A stretch of DNA of 13,917 nucleotides. It comes from an uncultured Muribaculaceae bacterium. GTDB lineage: Bacteria; Bacteroidota; Bacteroidia; Bacteroidales; Muribaculaceae. Below the pieces are notes generated by a model. It was not told the origin of the DNA and made no database searches. It saw only the letters and a program-made list of their open reading frames with translations. The stretch spans positions 36,485 through 50,401 of the forward strand of contig CAJUOC010000019.1 of assembly GCA_910587925.1 (NCBI GenBank), in the 5' to 3' direction. This document shows positions 1-6,777 of the stretch, in pieces. Every line of letters begins with the position of its first letter. The first letter of the stretch is position 1. Both the position numbers and the translations under genes were made by a program.

Positions 1-236
1 CTGCGGGCGCGGCAGGCCGCGCCCCTACGTCGGCGGCTGCGCTTCTGTTGCTTGTGCATTGTCGGATGATTCGCGCGGCCGCATCGGCCTAGTTCCCCCG
101 CAGTAGGGGCGCGGCCTGCCGCGCCCGCACCCGCCTGCCGCGCCCGCCGCCGCCCGCCGCAGAGGTGCAATATGAATATTATCGCCAATGATTCCGTCGG
201 ATAATGGTGCGGTGGTGTGAGCGTGTGGTGGCGCGG
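1..236. repeat. Intergenic tandem repeat unit A with paired 24-bp hairpins
   Basis: First copy of a tandem unit that recurs at 237. It starts at the window edge, so the array may continue to the left. It carries a GC-rich 24-bp element at 5-28 (9-nt arms GGGCGCGGC and GCCGCGCCC around AG, then CTAC) and the same element inverted at 103-126. The 74 bp between them (29-102) differ from unit B at only three positions. The rest of the unit holds an AT-richer patch near 165-205 and GC-rich simple sequence. No gene is credible here: the open frames on the minus strand exist because the repeat lacks stop codons. The function is unknown; a REP/BIME-like or MITE-like intergenic element is an inference. 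Confidence 0.8.
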
Positions 237-473
237 CTGCGGGCGCGGCAGGCCGCGCCCCTACGTCGGCGGCTGCGCTTCTGTTGCTTGTCCGTTGTCG
301 GATGATTCGCGCGGCCGCATCGGCCTTGTTCCCCCGCAGTAGGGGCGCGGCTTGCCGCGCCCGCCGCCGCCCCCGCCGCAGAGGTGTAATATAAATATTA
401 TCGCCAATGATTCCCTCGGATAATGGTGCGGTGGTGTGGGCGCGTGACGGCGGGCGCGTGGGCGTGTGACGGC
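237..473. repeat. Intergenic tandem repeat unit B with paired 24-bp hairpins
   Basis: Second copy of the unit, offset 236 bp from unit A. The 24-bp hairpin element is at 241-264 in direct orientation and at 339-362 inverted, with one change in the inverted copy. The inner 74 bp are nearly identical to unit A. The tail after 363 has diverged in length within a GC-rich simple stretch but keeps the AT-richer patch around 390-430. Near-identity of the cores points to recent duplication or ongoing homogenisation. No gene is seen. Confidence 0.8.
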
Positions 474-497
474 GGGCGCGGCAGGCCGCGCCCCTAC
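474..497. repeat. Fifth copy of the 24-bp hairpin element
   Basis: Exact copy of the element at 5-28 and 241-264, in the same orientation, closing the array. No further unit sequence follows it. The five copies read direct, inverted, direct, inverted, direct across 1-497. This copy lies just beyond the aquaporin terminator, so the array sits at the 3' end of that gene. Confidence 0.8.
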
Positions 498-510
498 TGA
501 TGTCGGATAA

Positions 511-549
511 CACAAGCGCGCCGCCCGGTGGTCGGGCGGCGCGTTTGTG
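511..549 (-). terminator. Hairpin terminator of the aquaporin gene
   Basis: A 17-bp stem (511-527 pairing with 533-549) with a 5-nt loop and one G-T pair lies about 20 bp past the aquaporin stop codon. Read on the minus strand, the stem is followed by TTATCC rather than a full T tract, so it is a strong hairpin with a weak U-run. Its position directly after the gene supports a terminator role. Confidence 0.7.
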
Positions 550-569
550 TTGTATCGGAGAGGAGGGGA

Positions 570-1256
570 TCAGGCTTCTTCTTTGCTGGAGAGGGCGCGC
601 CAGGCGGCGGCGGCGATGATGGCGCCGACGATGGGGCCGACGAGCATAATCCAGAAGTCGCCCCAGGCGGTGGGGTCAAATACGGCGGGGCCGAAGCTGC
701 GTGCAGGGTTGACGGAGCAGTTGTCGACGGGGATGCCCACGATGTTGACCAGGCCGAGGCCGAGGCCGATGGCTACGCCGGCAAATTTGCCGTAGGCTAC
801 CTTGGAGGTGGCGCCGAGCACGATGAGCACGAAGAAGAATGTGAGCAGGCCCTCGGTGAGCAGAGCCATCATGGGGGTGGCGCCGGGCTGGAGCACGTTG
901 GTGGCCAGATAGCTGCCCGATGCGGCTGTGGTGCCGCCGTAGACAAATCCGTCGCCCATCTCGGTGAGGCACCAGAGGAAGCCTGCGCCGATGGTGGCGC
1001 CGATGAGCTGCGAGATGATGTAGCCTACGCACTCGCCGCCTTTCATGCGGCCGGAGAGGAATACGGCGATGGATACGGCGGGATTGACATGGCAACCGGA
1101 AATGTTGCCTATGCAGTAGCACAGGCAGAGCAGCACGAGGCCAAAGCAGATACCGATGCCGAGGCCTCCGATGGAGGGACCGGCAAGTACGGCGCTGCCA
1201 CAGGCGAGGATTACGAGAAACATGGTCCCGAGTCCTTCGGCAAGATACTTTTTCAT
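570..1256 (-). CDS. Aquaporin / MIP-family channel (AqpZ-like)
   Basis: 228-residue integral inner-membrane channel, the usual length for bacterial aquaporins. Both half-helix signatures are present: HVNPAVS (N58-P59-A60) and SVNPARSFGPA (N183-P184-A185). The start MKKYLAEGLGT matches the family N-terminus. By alignment from memory to E. coli AqpZ (selectivity filter F43, H174, T183, R189), the equivalents here are F38, N171, C180 and R186. The aromatic and the arginine are kept, Cys sits where AQP1 has its mercury-sensitive Cys, and the usual His is Asn. The narrow-filter layout favours water over glycerol, but the Asn makes the substrate uncertain. The gene is apparently monocistronic, between its own terminator and that of the wzc operon. 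No Shine-Dalgarno is visible and I found no convincing promoter in the short upstream gap. Confidence 0.93.
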   Translation of the reverse strand: MKKYLAEGLGTMFLVILACGSAVLAGPSIGGLGIGICFGLVLLCLCYCIGNISGCHVNPAVSIAVFLSGRMKGGECVGYIISQLIGATIGAGFLWCLTEMGDGFVYGGTTAASGSYLATNVLQPGATPMMALLTEGLLTFFFVLIVLGATSKVAYGKFAGVAIGLGLGLVNIVGIPVDNCSVNPARSFGPAVFDPTAWGDFWIMLVGPIVGAIIAAAAWRALSSKEEA

Positions 1257-1284
1257 TTGTGAAAATTTAGTTAAAAAGAGTTGT

Positions 1285-1334
1285 GTTTTTAAAACAACGG
1301 GAGCCGTGGAATTGTTCGCTTCCGCGGCTCCCGT
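1285..1334 (-). terminator. Rho-independent terminator of the wza-wzc operon
   Basis: A 14-bp stem (1297-1310 pairing with 1321-1334, one G-T pair) with a 10-nt loop is followed on the minus strand by a T-rich run (TTGTTTTAAAAA). It lies about 45 bp after the tyrosine kinase stop codon and just ahead of the aquaporin start. It therefore separates the polysaccharide operon from the aquaporin gene. Confidence 0.85.
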
Positions 1335-1378
1335 CGGTATTTCAAGATAAGGTCTGAGTCGGCATCCCGAGCGTGCTC

Positions 1379-3769
1379 TTATGCTTTTTCCTTGGGGTCT
1401 TGGCTGTAGCCGTATCCGTAGGTATGGGCGCCGGTGTGGTAGTAGTGGCCATACTTGCGGTAGCTGTATGAGTTGGCGCTGATGTCGACGCCGTTGAGCA
1501 CGATGTAGGGGTCGTCGAGGCGATGGTCTTTGACGGCCTCGTGGAGCACCTTGAGACAGGTCTTGGTGGAGTATCCGGCGCGGGTCACGAAGAGCTGTAT
1601 GTCGGAGTGCTGCATGATGAGGAAGGAGTCGGAGATGAGGCCGATGGGCGCCGAGTCGATGATGATGTAGTCGAAGTCGTGGCGCAGCTGCTCCATGAGC
1701 CGGCGCATGTTGTCGCTGAGCAGGAGCTCGTTGGGGTTGGGCGGGATGGGGCCGGCAGGCATCACGTAGAGGTTGTCGTTTTCCTTGGTGCGGTAGAGCA
1801 GCGACTTGATGTCGTTGATCTGCCCGGAGAGGAAGGTGGTGACGCCCTGCTGATTGGCCAGGCCGAAGCGGTGGGCCAGGGCGGGACGGCGTATATCCAT
1901 GCCCACTACGACTACTTTCTTGCCGGTGAGGGCGTATGTCATGGCCAGGTTGGTGGCGATGAATGTCTTGCCCTCGCCGCTGATCGATGATGTGACGAGT
2001 ATGACGCGCTTGTCGCCGCCGTTGCGGGTAAAGCCGATGTTGTTGCGCAGCAGGCGGAAGAGCTCGGCGATGGGGGTGGCCACGTTGGAGCCTACCACGA
2101 TGGGGTTGGTCGACTTGTCGGGGTCCTCGGAAATCTCGCCGAGGATGGGTACGTTGGTGAGGCGCTTGAGCTCTTCCTTATCCTTGAAGATGGGGAAGAG
2201 GAGGCGCTTGATGAGGATGACCAGCGCGGGCAGTACCAGGCCGATGATGAGGGCGACCAGATAGATGGTGGCCTTCTTGGGGCTGATGGGGCCTTGGGCG
2301 GTGGGGTCGTCGATGAGTCGTGCGGTGGGGGTGGCGAGTGTCTTCTGCAGGGCTATTTCCTCGCGCTTTTGCAGCAGGAAGGTGTAGATGTTGACTTTGA
2401 CCTGCTGCTCGCGGAATATCTCCTGGAGGCCCTTGTCGATGGGGGGAAGGGCCGAGAGCTGGCCCTGGCTGCGGCCGCCCAGGGCGGCGATGGTGCCGCG
2501 GCGCGACTGTACGGCGCTCTTGACCGATGCGACGGTCTGCATGATGCGGCCGCGGTCGCGCTGGAGGTCTTCCTGCATGGTGCGCACGAGGGGGTTGTCG
2601 GGGGTCGAGGTCTCCAGCATGCGGTTGAGCTGCGATACTTTGGTATTGTATGCCTCGATGACGCCGTTGAGGGTACCGTCGGTGGTGACGGGAGGCAGCG
2701 GGGCATATTCGTCGGCCTTGGCTATGGTGCTCTCGATGGCGCCGATGGTGCGGAGCTCGGCGTCGACCTCGGTGAGCTGGGTCTCGGTGTTCATCTTGGT
2801 GGAGAGGTTGGCCGAGAGCTGGGCGTCGAGGTCGGTGATACCGTGGCTCTGACGGTACTCAAGGAGGCGCTGCTCCACGTCGTGCAACTCGTCGTTGATA
2901 TTGACGAGTCGGTCGAGGATAAATGCCTCGGTCTGTATGGCGGCGCGGTTTTCCTCCAGGATGATCTGGCGGTTGTAGAGGTTGATGAGGGTGTTTATTA
3001 CATCGACGCCTTCCTGGGGCTGGGGTGTGCGGAAGGTGAAGCGCAGGATGGTGGGTGCGCTGGGCGCATACTGTATGCTCAGCGAGCCGGATATGCGGCC
3101 GGCCACCCAGCGGGGATTCATGATGACGCACTTCTGGGTGCCGTCGAAGTCGGTGATGTTGGGCGACTTGTCGACGTGTACGGTGCCGGTCGACAGGGGT
3201 ATGTCAATTGGCAGGGCGGTGCTCTCAAACTCCTTGCGGTCTTCGACGCCGTTGTAGTAAGTGAGGGCGTCGACCTTGTAAGTGTCGTCGCCGGTCTTGT
3301 CGACGGTGACGGTGATGGTCGAGTTGAGGTGCTTGAGCGATACGGAGTCGAGTGTGGCGACAAATGCGTTGCGCTCATACAGAGGTATGTCGCGCAGGTT
3401 GCCCTTGCGCCAGTAGGAGTATGACAGGCTGAGCGAGTCGACGATGTCTATCACATTGTTGCGCGACTTGAGTATCTCGATTTCGGTCTGGTCGATGTAG
3501 CTCTGGGGCATCGACATCGACATCTCGGGCGACATGGCCACGGCGCGGTTTACGCGCGAGTCCTCGTTGTTGAGATATACCGATGCGTTGACCTCGTACA
3601 CAGGCACTATCGATGCTATGTAGAAGTATGCGCCTATCAGGAGCACCACGGCGCTGATGGCAAACCACTTCCAGTTGGCCAGATAGTCGAGTATCAGGCC
3701 TGTGAGGTCAAACATTTCGCCGGCGGGGCTGTCTTTTTCTTCTTCCTGAAGATCGGTCTTGTCGGTCAT
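1379..3769 (-). CDS. Wzc-like polysaccharide co-polymerase with tyrosine autokinase domain
   Basis: 796-residue inner-membrane protein that combines a Wzz-type chain-length domain with a cytoplasmic BY-kinase. It is expected to control polymerisation and export of capsular or exopolysaccharide together with the Wza-like protein encoded just upstream. The first membrane segment is about residues 35-54. A long periplasmic region with predicted coiled coil (about 270-440) follows, then a second membrane segment at about 501-521. The kinase has the oligomerisation motif EX2RX2R (E569, R572, R575), Walker A SGEGKT (597-602), Walker A' VVGMDIRRP (D625) and Walker B IIIDSAP (D705). The C-terminus is a tyrosine cluster (Y768, Y770, Y773, Y776, Y777, Y784, Y786, Y788), the usual autophosphorylation tail. 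Its ATG is one base after the wza stop, which suggests translational coupling. No partner phosphatase or glycosyltransferase is in the window. Confidence 0.95.
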   Translation of the reverse strand: MTDKTDLQEEEKDSPAGEMFDLTGLILDYLANWKWFAISAVVLLIGAYFYIASIVPVYEVNASVYLNNEDSRVNRAVAMSPEMSMSMPQSYIDQTEIEILKSRNNVIDIVDSLSLSYSYWRKGNLRDIPLYERNAFVATLDSVSLKHLNSTITVTVDKTGDDTYKVDALTYYNGVEDRKEFESTALPIDIPLSTGTVHVDKSPNITDFDGTQKCVIMNPRWVAGRISGSLSIQYAPSAPTILRFTFRTPQPQEGVDVINTLINLYNRQIILEENRAAIQTEAFILDRLVNINDELHDVEQRLLEYRQSHGITDLDAQLSANLSTKMNTETQLTEVDAELRTIGAIESTIAKADEYAPLPPVTTDGTLNGVIEAYNTKVSQLNRMLETSTPDNPLVRTMQEDLQRDRGRIMQTVASVKSAVQSRRGTIAALGGRSQGQLSALPPIDKGLQEIFREQQVKVNIYTFLLQKREEIALQKTLATPTARLIDDPTAQGPISPKKATIYLVALIIGLVLPALVILIKRLLFPIFKDKEELKRLTNVPILGEISEDPDKSTNPIVVGSNVATPIAELFRLLRNNIGFTRNGGDKRVILVTSSISGEGKTFIATNLAMTYALTGKKVVVVGMDIRRPALAHRFGLANQQGVTTFLSGQINDIKSLLYRTKENDNLYVMPAGPIPPNPNELLLSDNMRRLMEQLRHDFDYIIIDSAPIGLISDSFLIMQHSDIQLFVTRAGYSTKTCLKVLHEAVKDHRLDDPYIVLNGVDISANSYSYRKYGHYYHTGAHTYGYGYSQDPKEKA

Positions 3770-3770
3770 G

Positions 3771-4604
3771 TCAGAGGTTGATGAGGGTTACTACCAGAGC
3801 GATGATTGATGACACGCCGCCCACGAGGGTAAATACTGTGGTGACGGCGGGGCTGAGCGTCCATGCGCCGGAAGCCATCGACTTGTTGGGCACGACGTAG
3901 ATGATGTCGTTCTGCTGGAGATTGAAGTAGGGGGAGAGCAGGAAATTCTTGTCGTGGATGTCGAGGCGGTGCAGCTCGCGGGTGCCGTCGGCATTGGTGC
4001 GGTAGAGCAGGATGGTCTCGCGCTCGCCCTTGATGTTGAGGTCGCCGGCCATGGCGATTGCCTCGAAGAAGTTCATGCGCTCGCTGTTGGAGCGGATTAC
4101 GCCCGGCGAGCCGATGGCGCCCAGGATGGTGACGCGGAAATTCATCAGTCGCACGTCGACAAAGGGTCGCTCGCGGGTAAACTTGGGATAGATGGCGTCG
4201 GCCACCTTATCGGCAAGCTGGTTTTTGGTGAGGCCTGCGGCGTGTATCTTGCCGATGATTGGGAATACTATGTCGCCCTCGGTGTCGACGAGGTAATAGT
4301 CGGTGGATGTGTCGGTGTTGGAGCTGCCTGTGGTGGTGGTGCGCTGCATGCGGGTGACTGTGCCGTCGGGGGTGACGTACATGCCTTTGTTGAAGGGCGC
4401 CACCGAGATGAGGTCGGAGGCGGTCACCTCGATATTGAGGAGGTCTCCGGGCTGGAGCACGGGGTCGGGGACGGCCGGTATTTCGGAGAGTATCTCGGCC
4501 GGTATAGTTTCGGCTTCTACTACATAGGGGACTTTCTTGGGCGACGAGCAGCCTGCCAGGATGAGCAGCGCTACGAGGCCTGCGACGTGTGCGATGAGTT
4601 TCAT
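3771..4604 (-). CDS. Wza-like polysaccharide export outer-membrane lipoprotein
   Basis: 277 residues from the chosen start. A lipoprotein signal (MKLIAHVAG..LILAGC) has its lipobox Cys at 19. A Poly_export domain follows (about 47-153, with VLQPGDLLNIEV), then an SLBB-like segment (about 155-240) and a hydrophobic C-terminal helix (about 255-276). It is shorter than E. coli Wza, in line with my recollection of compact Bacteroidota versions. The role is the outer-membrane and periplasmic channel for capsular or exopolysaccharide. The frame is open upstream to an ATG at 4676, but that start would lie upstream of the promoter -7 box (4646-4653) and would bury the signal peptide, so 4604 is preferred. 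It is the first gene of a two-gene operon with the Wzc-like kinase. Confidence 0.93.
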   Translation of the reverse strand: MKLIAHVAGLVALLILAGCSSPKKVPYVVEAETIPAEILSEIPAVPDPVLQPGDLLNIEVTASDLISVAPFNKGMYVTPDGTVTRMQRTTTTGSSNTDTSTDYYLVDTEGDIVFPIIGKIHAAGLTKNQLADKVADAIYPKFTRERPFVDVRLMNFRVTILGAIGSPGVIRSNSERMNFFEAIAMAGDLNIKGERETILLYRTNADGTRELHRLDIHDKNFLLSPYFNLQQNDIIYVVPNKSMASGAWTLSPAVTTVFTLVGGVSSIIALVVTLINL

Positions 4605-4645
4605 GCGCGTGATGAGTGGATGTATTGTTACACAGTTTTGCGGCG

Positions 4646-4677
4646 CAAAGGTAGTGTAAAAATACGAGATTAGCAAA
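4646..4677 (-). promoter_or_regulatory. Bacteroidota-type promoter of the wza-wzc operon
   Basis: Read on the minus strand, the -33 element TTTG (4674-4677) is followed after exactly 20 nt by the -7 element TACCTTTG (4646-4653). This matches the Bacteroides sigma-ABfr consensus. The predicted transcript would begin near 4640 and leave a leader of about 35 nt before the lipoprotein ATG at 4604. Confidence 0.8.
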
Positions 4678-4706
4678 TCCGTATCGCGTGTGTGCGCACG
4701 TGTACG

Positions 4707-4730
4707 CGCAAGAAACTCTTACTTCTTGCG
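4707..4730 (-). terminator. Small stem-loop spanning the helicase stop codon (weak terminator candidate)
   Basis: A perfect 8-bp stem (CGCAAGAA at 4707-4714, TTCTTGCG at 4723-4730) has the helicase stop codon in its 8-nt loop. No T tract follows on the minus strand, so termination here is uncertain. It is the only obvious hairpin between the helicase and the wza promoter. Confidence 0.3.
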
Positions 4731-6713
4731 GCGCAGGCGTGTGGCCTGGCGCCGCATGCGCTCGGCGCGGGCCGTGTCGCCGGCGGCTTCGGCCGCATCG
4801 GCCAGGGCATCGTAAATCTCGGGCCGCGACGGGTCGGCCTTGCGGGCTTTGGCCAGGTAGCTCTCGGCACGGCTCAGGTCGCCTTGCGACAGATACAGCG
4901 ACCCGAGCTGGAATGGCGCCTCGCATCTGCCTGGCGCCGAGGAATGGGCCGCGGCGAGGATGTCGGCCGCAGAGTCGGTGTCGCCGGCGGCTATGAGGGC
5001 GCGGCTGCGCCCTATGGAGGCGTCGTAGTGGCCGGGGGCGATGCGCAGGGCTTTGGCAAAGTTGGCCAGCGCGGCCTCGGGCTCCCAACCTTCGTCGAGC
5101 GATGTGTAGCCCATGGCGGTATACTCGTCGGCCAGCTCGCCCAGGAGGGCTTCCGCGCGGTCGAGACGCCGGCGCAGCTCGGCGGCCTCGGCTCTGGCCT
5201 CGGCCAGAGCATACAGCTTGCCCACGGCCATGCGCCGTATGCGAGGCGTATGGGTGAGGTCGTGGAGAGCGGCGGCCCCGGTCATGGCGTCGTATGCCTT
5301 GCCGTAGTGGCCGCGGTCAAACTCGATGGCCGCCGTAGTGTACAGCTCGCGGGCACGGGCGATGTCGAGCGCTTTGGCGACGGTGGCCGAGTTGTTGAAT
5401 CCCGCGGCGAAGCGCCTCACCTCGGGATTGACATATATGTCGGAGGCGCGTACCGGGCCTGCGAGCGTGAGCCCCTCGAGCGATGTGGCGCGGCTCAGGG
5501 CCACGTAGCACTGTCCGCCGGCAAAGGCGCCGCGGCCCAGGTCGATGCGCAGGCGGCTGAAGGTGAGTCCCTGGCTCTTGTGGATGGTGAGCGCCCAGGC
5601 CAGCCTCACCGGGTACTGCACAAATGTACCCTTGACCTCCTCCTCGACGGTGTGCTCTTTGTCGTTGAATATATAGTGGATATTGCTCCACATCTCGGGC
5701 TCTATGGCGTGGATGTCACCGCTCTCGAGGGCGATGGTGAGTCGGTCGGGGGCGATGTCGAGCACCCGGCCCAGGGTGCCGTTGACCCAGCGGCGCTCGA
5801 TGTCGTTGCGGATAAAGACCACCTGGGCGCCGGCCTTAAGCACCAGCTCGCGCTCGGTGGGAAATGACTGCTCGGGGAAGTCGCCGCTCACCTCGGCCGT
5901 GAATGTATGGGCCGGGGAGTCGATGGCGTCGAGGCGGGTCGAGTTGATATGGTCGGCGATGTCGCGGCGGGTGGCGATGGTCATGGCCAGGGCGGAGTCG
6001 TCGGCCTCGTCGGCCTCGCATACGCGGGCGTTGATCACGCGGAGGTCGTCGGGGGTAGGCCGGCCGTCGCGCACGCGGTCGAGGATATCGATAAATGCGG
6101 TGTCGCTCTGGCGGTATACCTTGCGCAGCTCCACGGCGACCAGCTCGGTCTGGGCAAAGGCGCGGGCGGCGAAGAAGTGCAGGCTGCCGGGGTACTCGCG
6201 GCGCAGGATGTCGCGGGCGTCGCCGGTGGTGACCGGCTCGAGCTGGTACACGTCGCCCACCATGAGCAGCTGCTTGCCGCCGAATGGCTCGTGGGGGCGG
6301 CGGCTGTAGTGGCGCAGTATCTTGTCGATGAAGTCTATCACATCGGCTCTCACCATCGATATCTCGTCGATGACTATCAGCTCGAGCTCACGCAGCAGCT
6401 TGACAAACTGGCGGCTGTACTTCATGCGGCTCTTGAGCCGGCGCTCCGAAAATTCCGCGTCGCCGTCGAGCAGCGGCTTCAGAGGGATGTGAAAAAATGA
6501 GTGGAGGGTCTGGCCGCCGGCGTTTACGGCGGCTATGCCTGTCGGGGCGAGCACGACGTGCTTCTTGCGGGTATGCTCGGTGATATACCGCAGGAAGGTG
6601 CTCTTGCCGGTGCCGGCGCGCCCGGTCATGAACACCGAGGCGCGGGTGCCCTCGATGAGGTTGAGCACCTGCCGGAATTCGGTATTGTCAAGGTCGAGCG
6701 TGTCGGTATCCAT
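4719..6713 (-). CDS. PIF1-family superfamily 1 DNA helicase with C-terminal TPR region
   Basis: 664 residues. The N-terminal ~430 residues are a PIF1/RecD-like SF1B helicase: Walker A GRAGTGKS (31-38), motif Ia APTGIAAVNAGG (56-67) with LHSFF, Walker B IVIDEISMV (113-121), motif III GDVYQLEP (153-160), LTIHKSQGLTF (375-385) and YVALSRATSLEGL (403-415). From about 445 to the end the protein is alpha-helical with TPR-like units; the clearest are at about 541-575 and 597-645, with a charged helical stretch at about 500-530. The helicase part should unwind DNA 5'-to-3', by family knowledge. The TPR tail probably binds a protein partner that I cannot identify. The ATG at 6713 gives the full helicase N-terminus; the next Met (29) would cut into Walker A. 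A -7-like box lies only 10 nt upstream. It is divergent from the VKOR gene. Confidence 0.92.
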   Translation of the reverse strand: MDTDTLDLDNTEFRQVLNLIEGTRASVFMTGRAGTGKSTFLRYITEHTRKKHVVLAPTGIAAVNAGGQTLHSFFHIPLKPLLDGDAEFSERRLKSRMKYSRQFVKLLRELELIVIDEISMVRADVIDFIDKILRHYSRRPHEPFGGKQLLMVGDVYQLEPVTTGDARDILRREYPGSLHFFAARAFAQTELVAVELRKVYRQSDTAFIDILDRVRDGRPTPDDLRVINARVCEADEADDSALAMTIATRRDIADHINSTRLDAIDSPAHTFTAEVSGDFPEQSFPTERELVLKAGAQVVFIRNDIERRWVNGTLGRVLDIAPDRLTIALESGDIHAIEPEMWSNIHYIFNDKEHTVEEEVKGTFVQYPVRLAWALTIHKSQGLTFSRLRIDLGRGAFAGGQCYVALSRATSLEGLTLAGPVRASDIYVNPEVRRFAAGFNNSATVAKALDIARARELYTTAAIEFDRGHYGKAYDAMTGAAALHDLTHTPRIRRMAVGKLYALAEARAEAAELRRRLDRAEALLGELADEYTAMGYTSLDEGWEPEAALANFAKALRIAPGHYDASIGRSRALIAAGDTDSAADILAAAHSSAPGRCEAPFQLGSLYLSQGDLSRAESYLAKARKADPSRPEIYDALADAAEAAGDTARAERMRRQATRLRRKK

Positions 6714-6723
6714 ATTCGGTATG

Positions 6724-6731
6724 CAAAGATA
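6724..6731 (-). promoter_or_regulatory. -7 promoter box of the helicase gene
   Basis: TATCTTTG on the minus strand fits the Bacteroidota -7 consensus TAnnTTTG. It ends 10 nt before the helicase ATG, so the mRNA would have a leader of only a few bases. The -33 element is poor: a TTTG exists at 6743-6746 but is only 11 nt away instead of about 20. Confidence 0.5.
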
Positions 6732-6777
6732 CTGGTTTTCCGCAAAACTTTAGGCACCGGGGTGCCGTTTTAATGAC

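Noticed and set aside
25..513. Minus-strand open frame of 162 codons
   Set aside because: It runs through the tandem hairpin repeats, shows duplicated Arg/Pro/Ala-rich sequence and has no domain; the lack of stops is due to GC content.
2294..3424. Long plus-strand open frame opposite the tyrosine kinase gene
   Set aside because: It is the antisense of a clearly conserved gene; GC-rich codon use leaves the opposite strand open. The same applies to 4692-5867, 11230-12315 and 528-1262 on the plus strand and 6688-7860 on the minus strand.
4605..4676. 24-codon upstream extension of the Wza-like lipoprotein
   Set aside because: It would start upstream of the promoter -7 box and would bury the lipoprotein signal peptide.
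6753..6766. Short palindrome between the helicase and VKOR starts as a terminator or operator
   Set aside because: The GGCACC/GGTGCC arms are only 6 bp with a 2-nt loop, and both genes read away from it; this is too weak to call.
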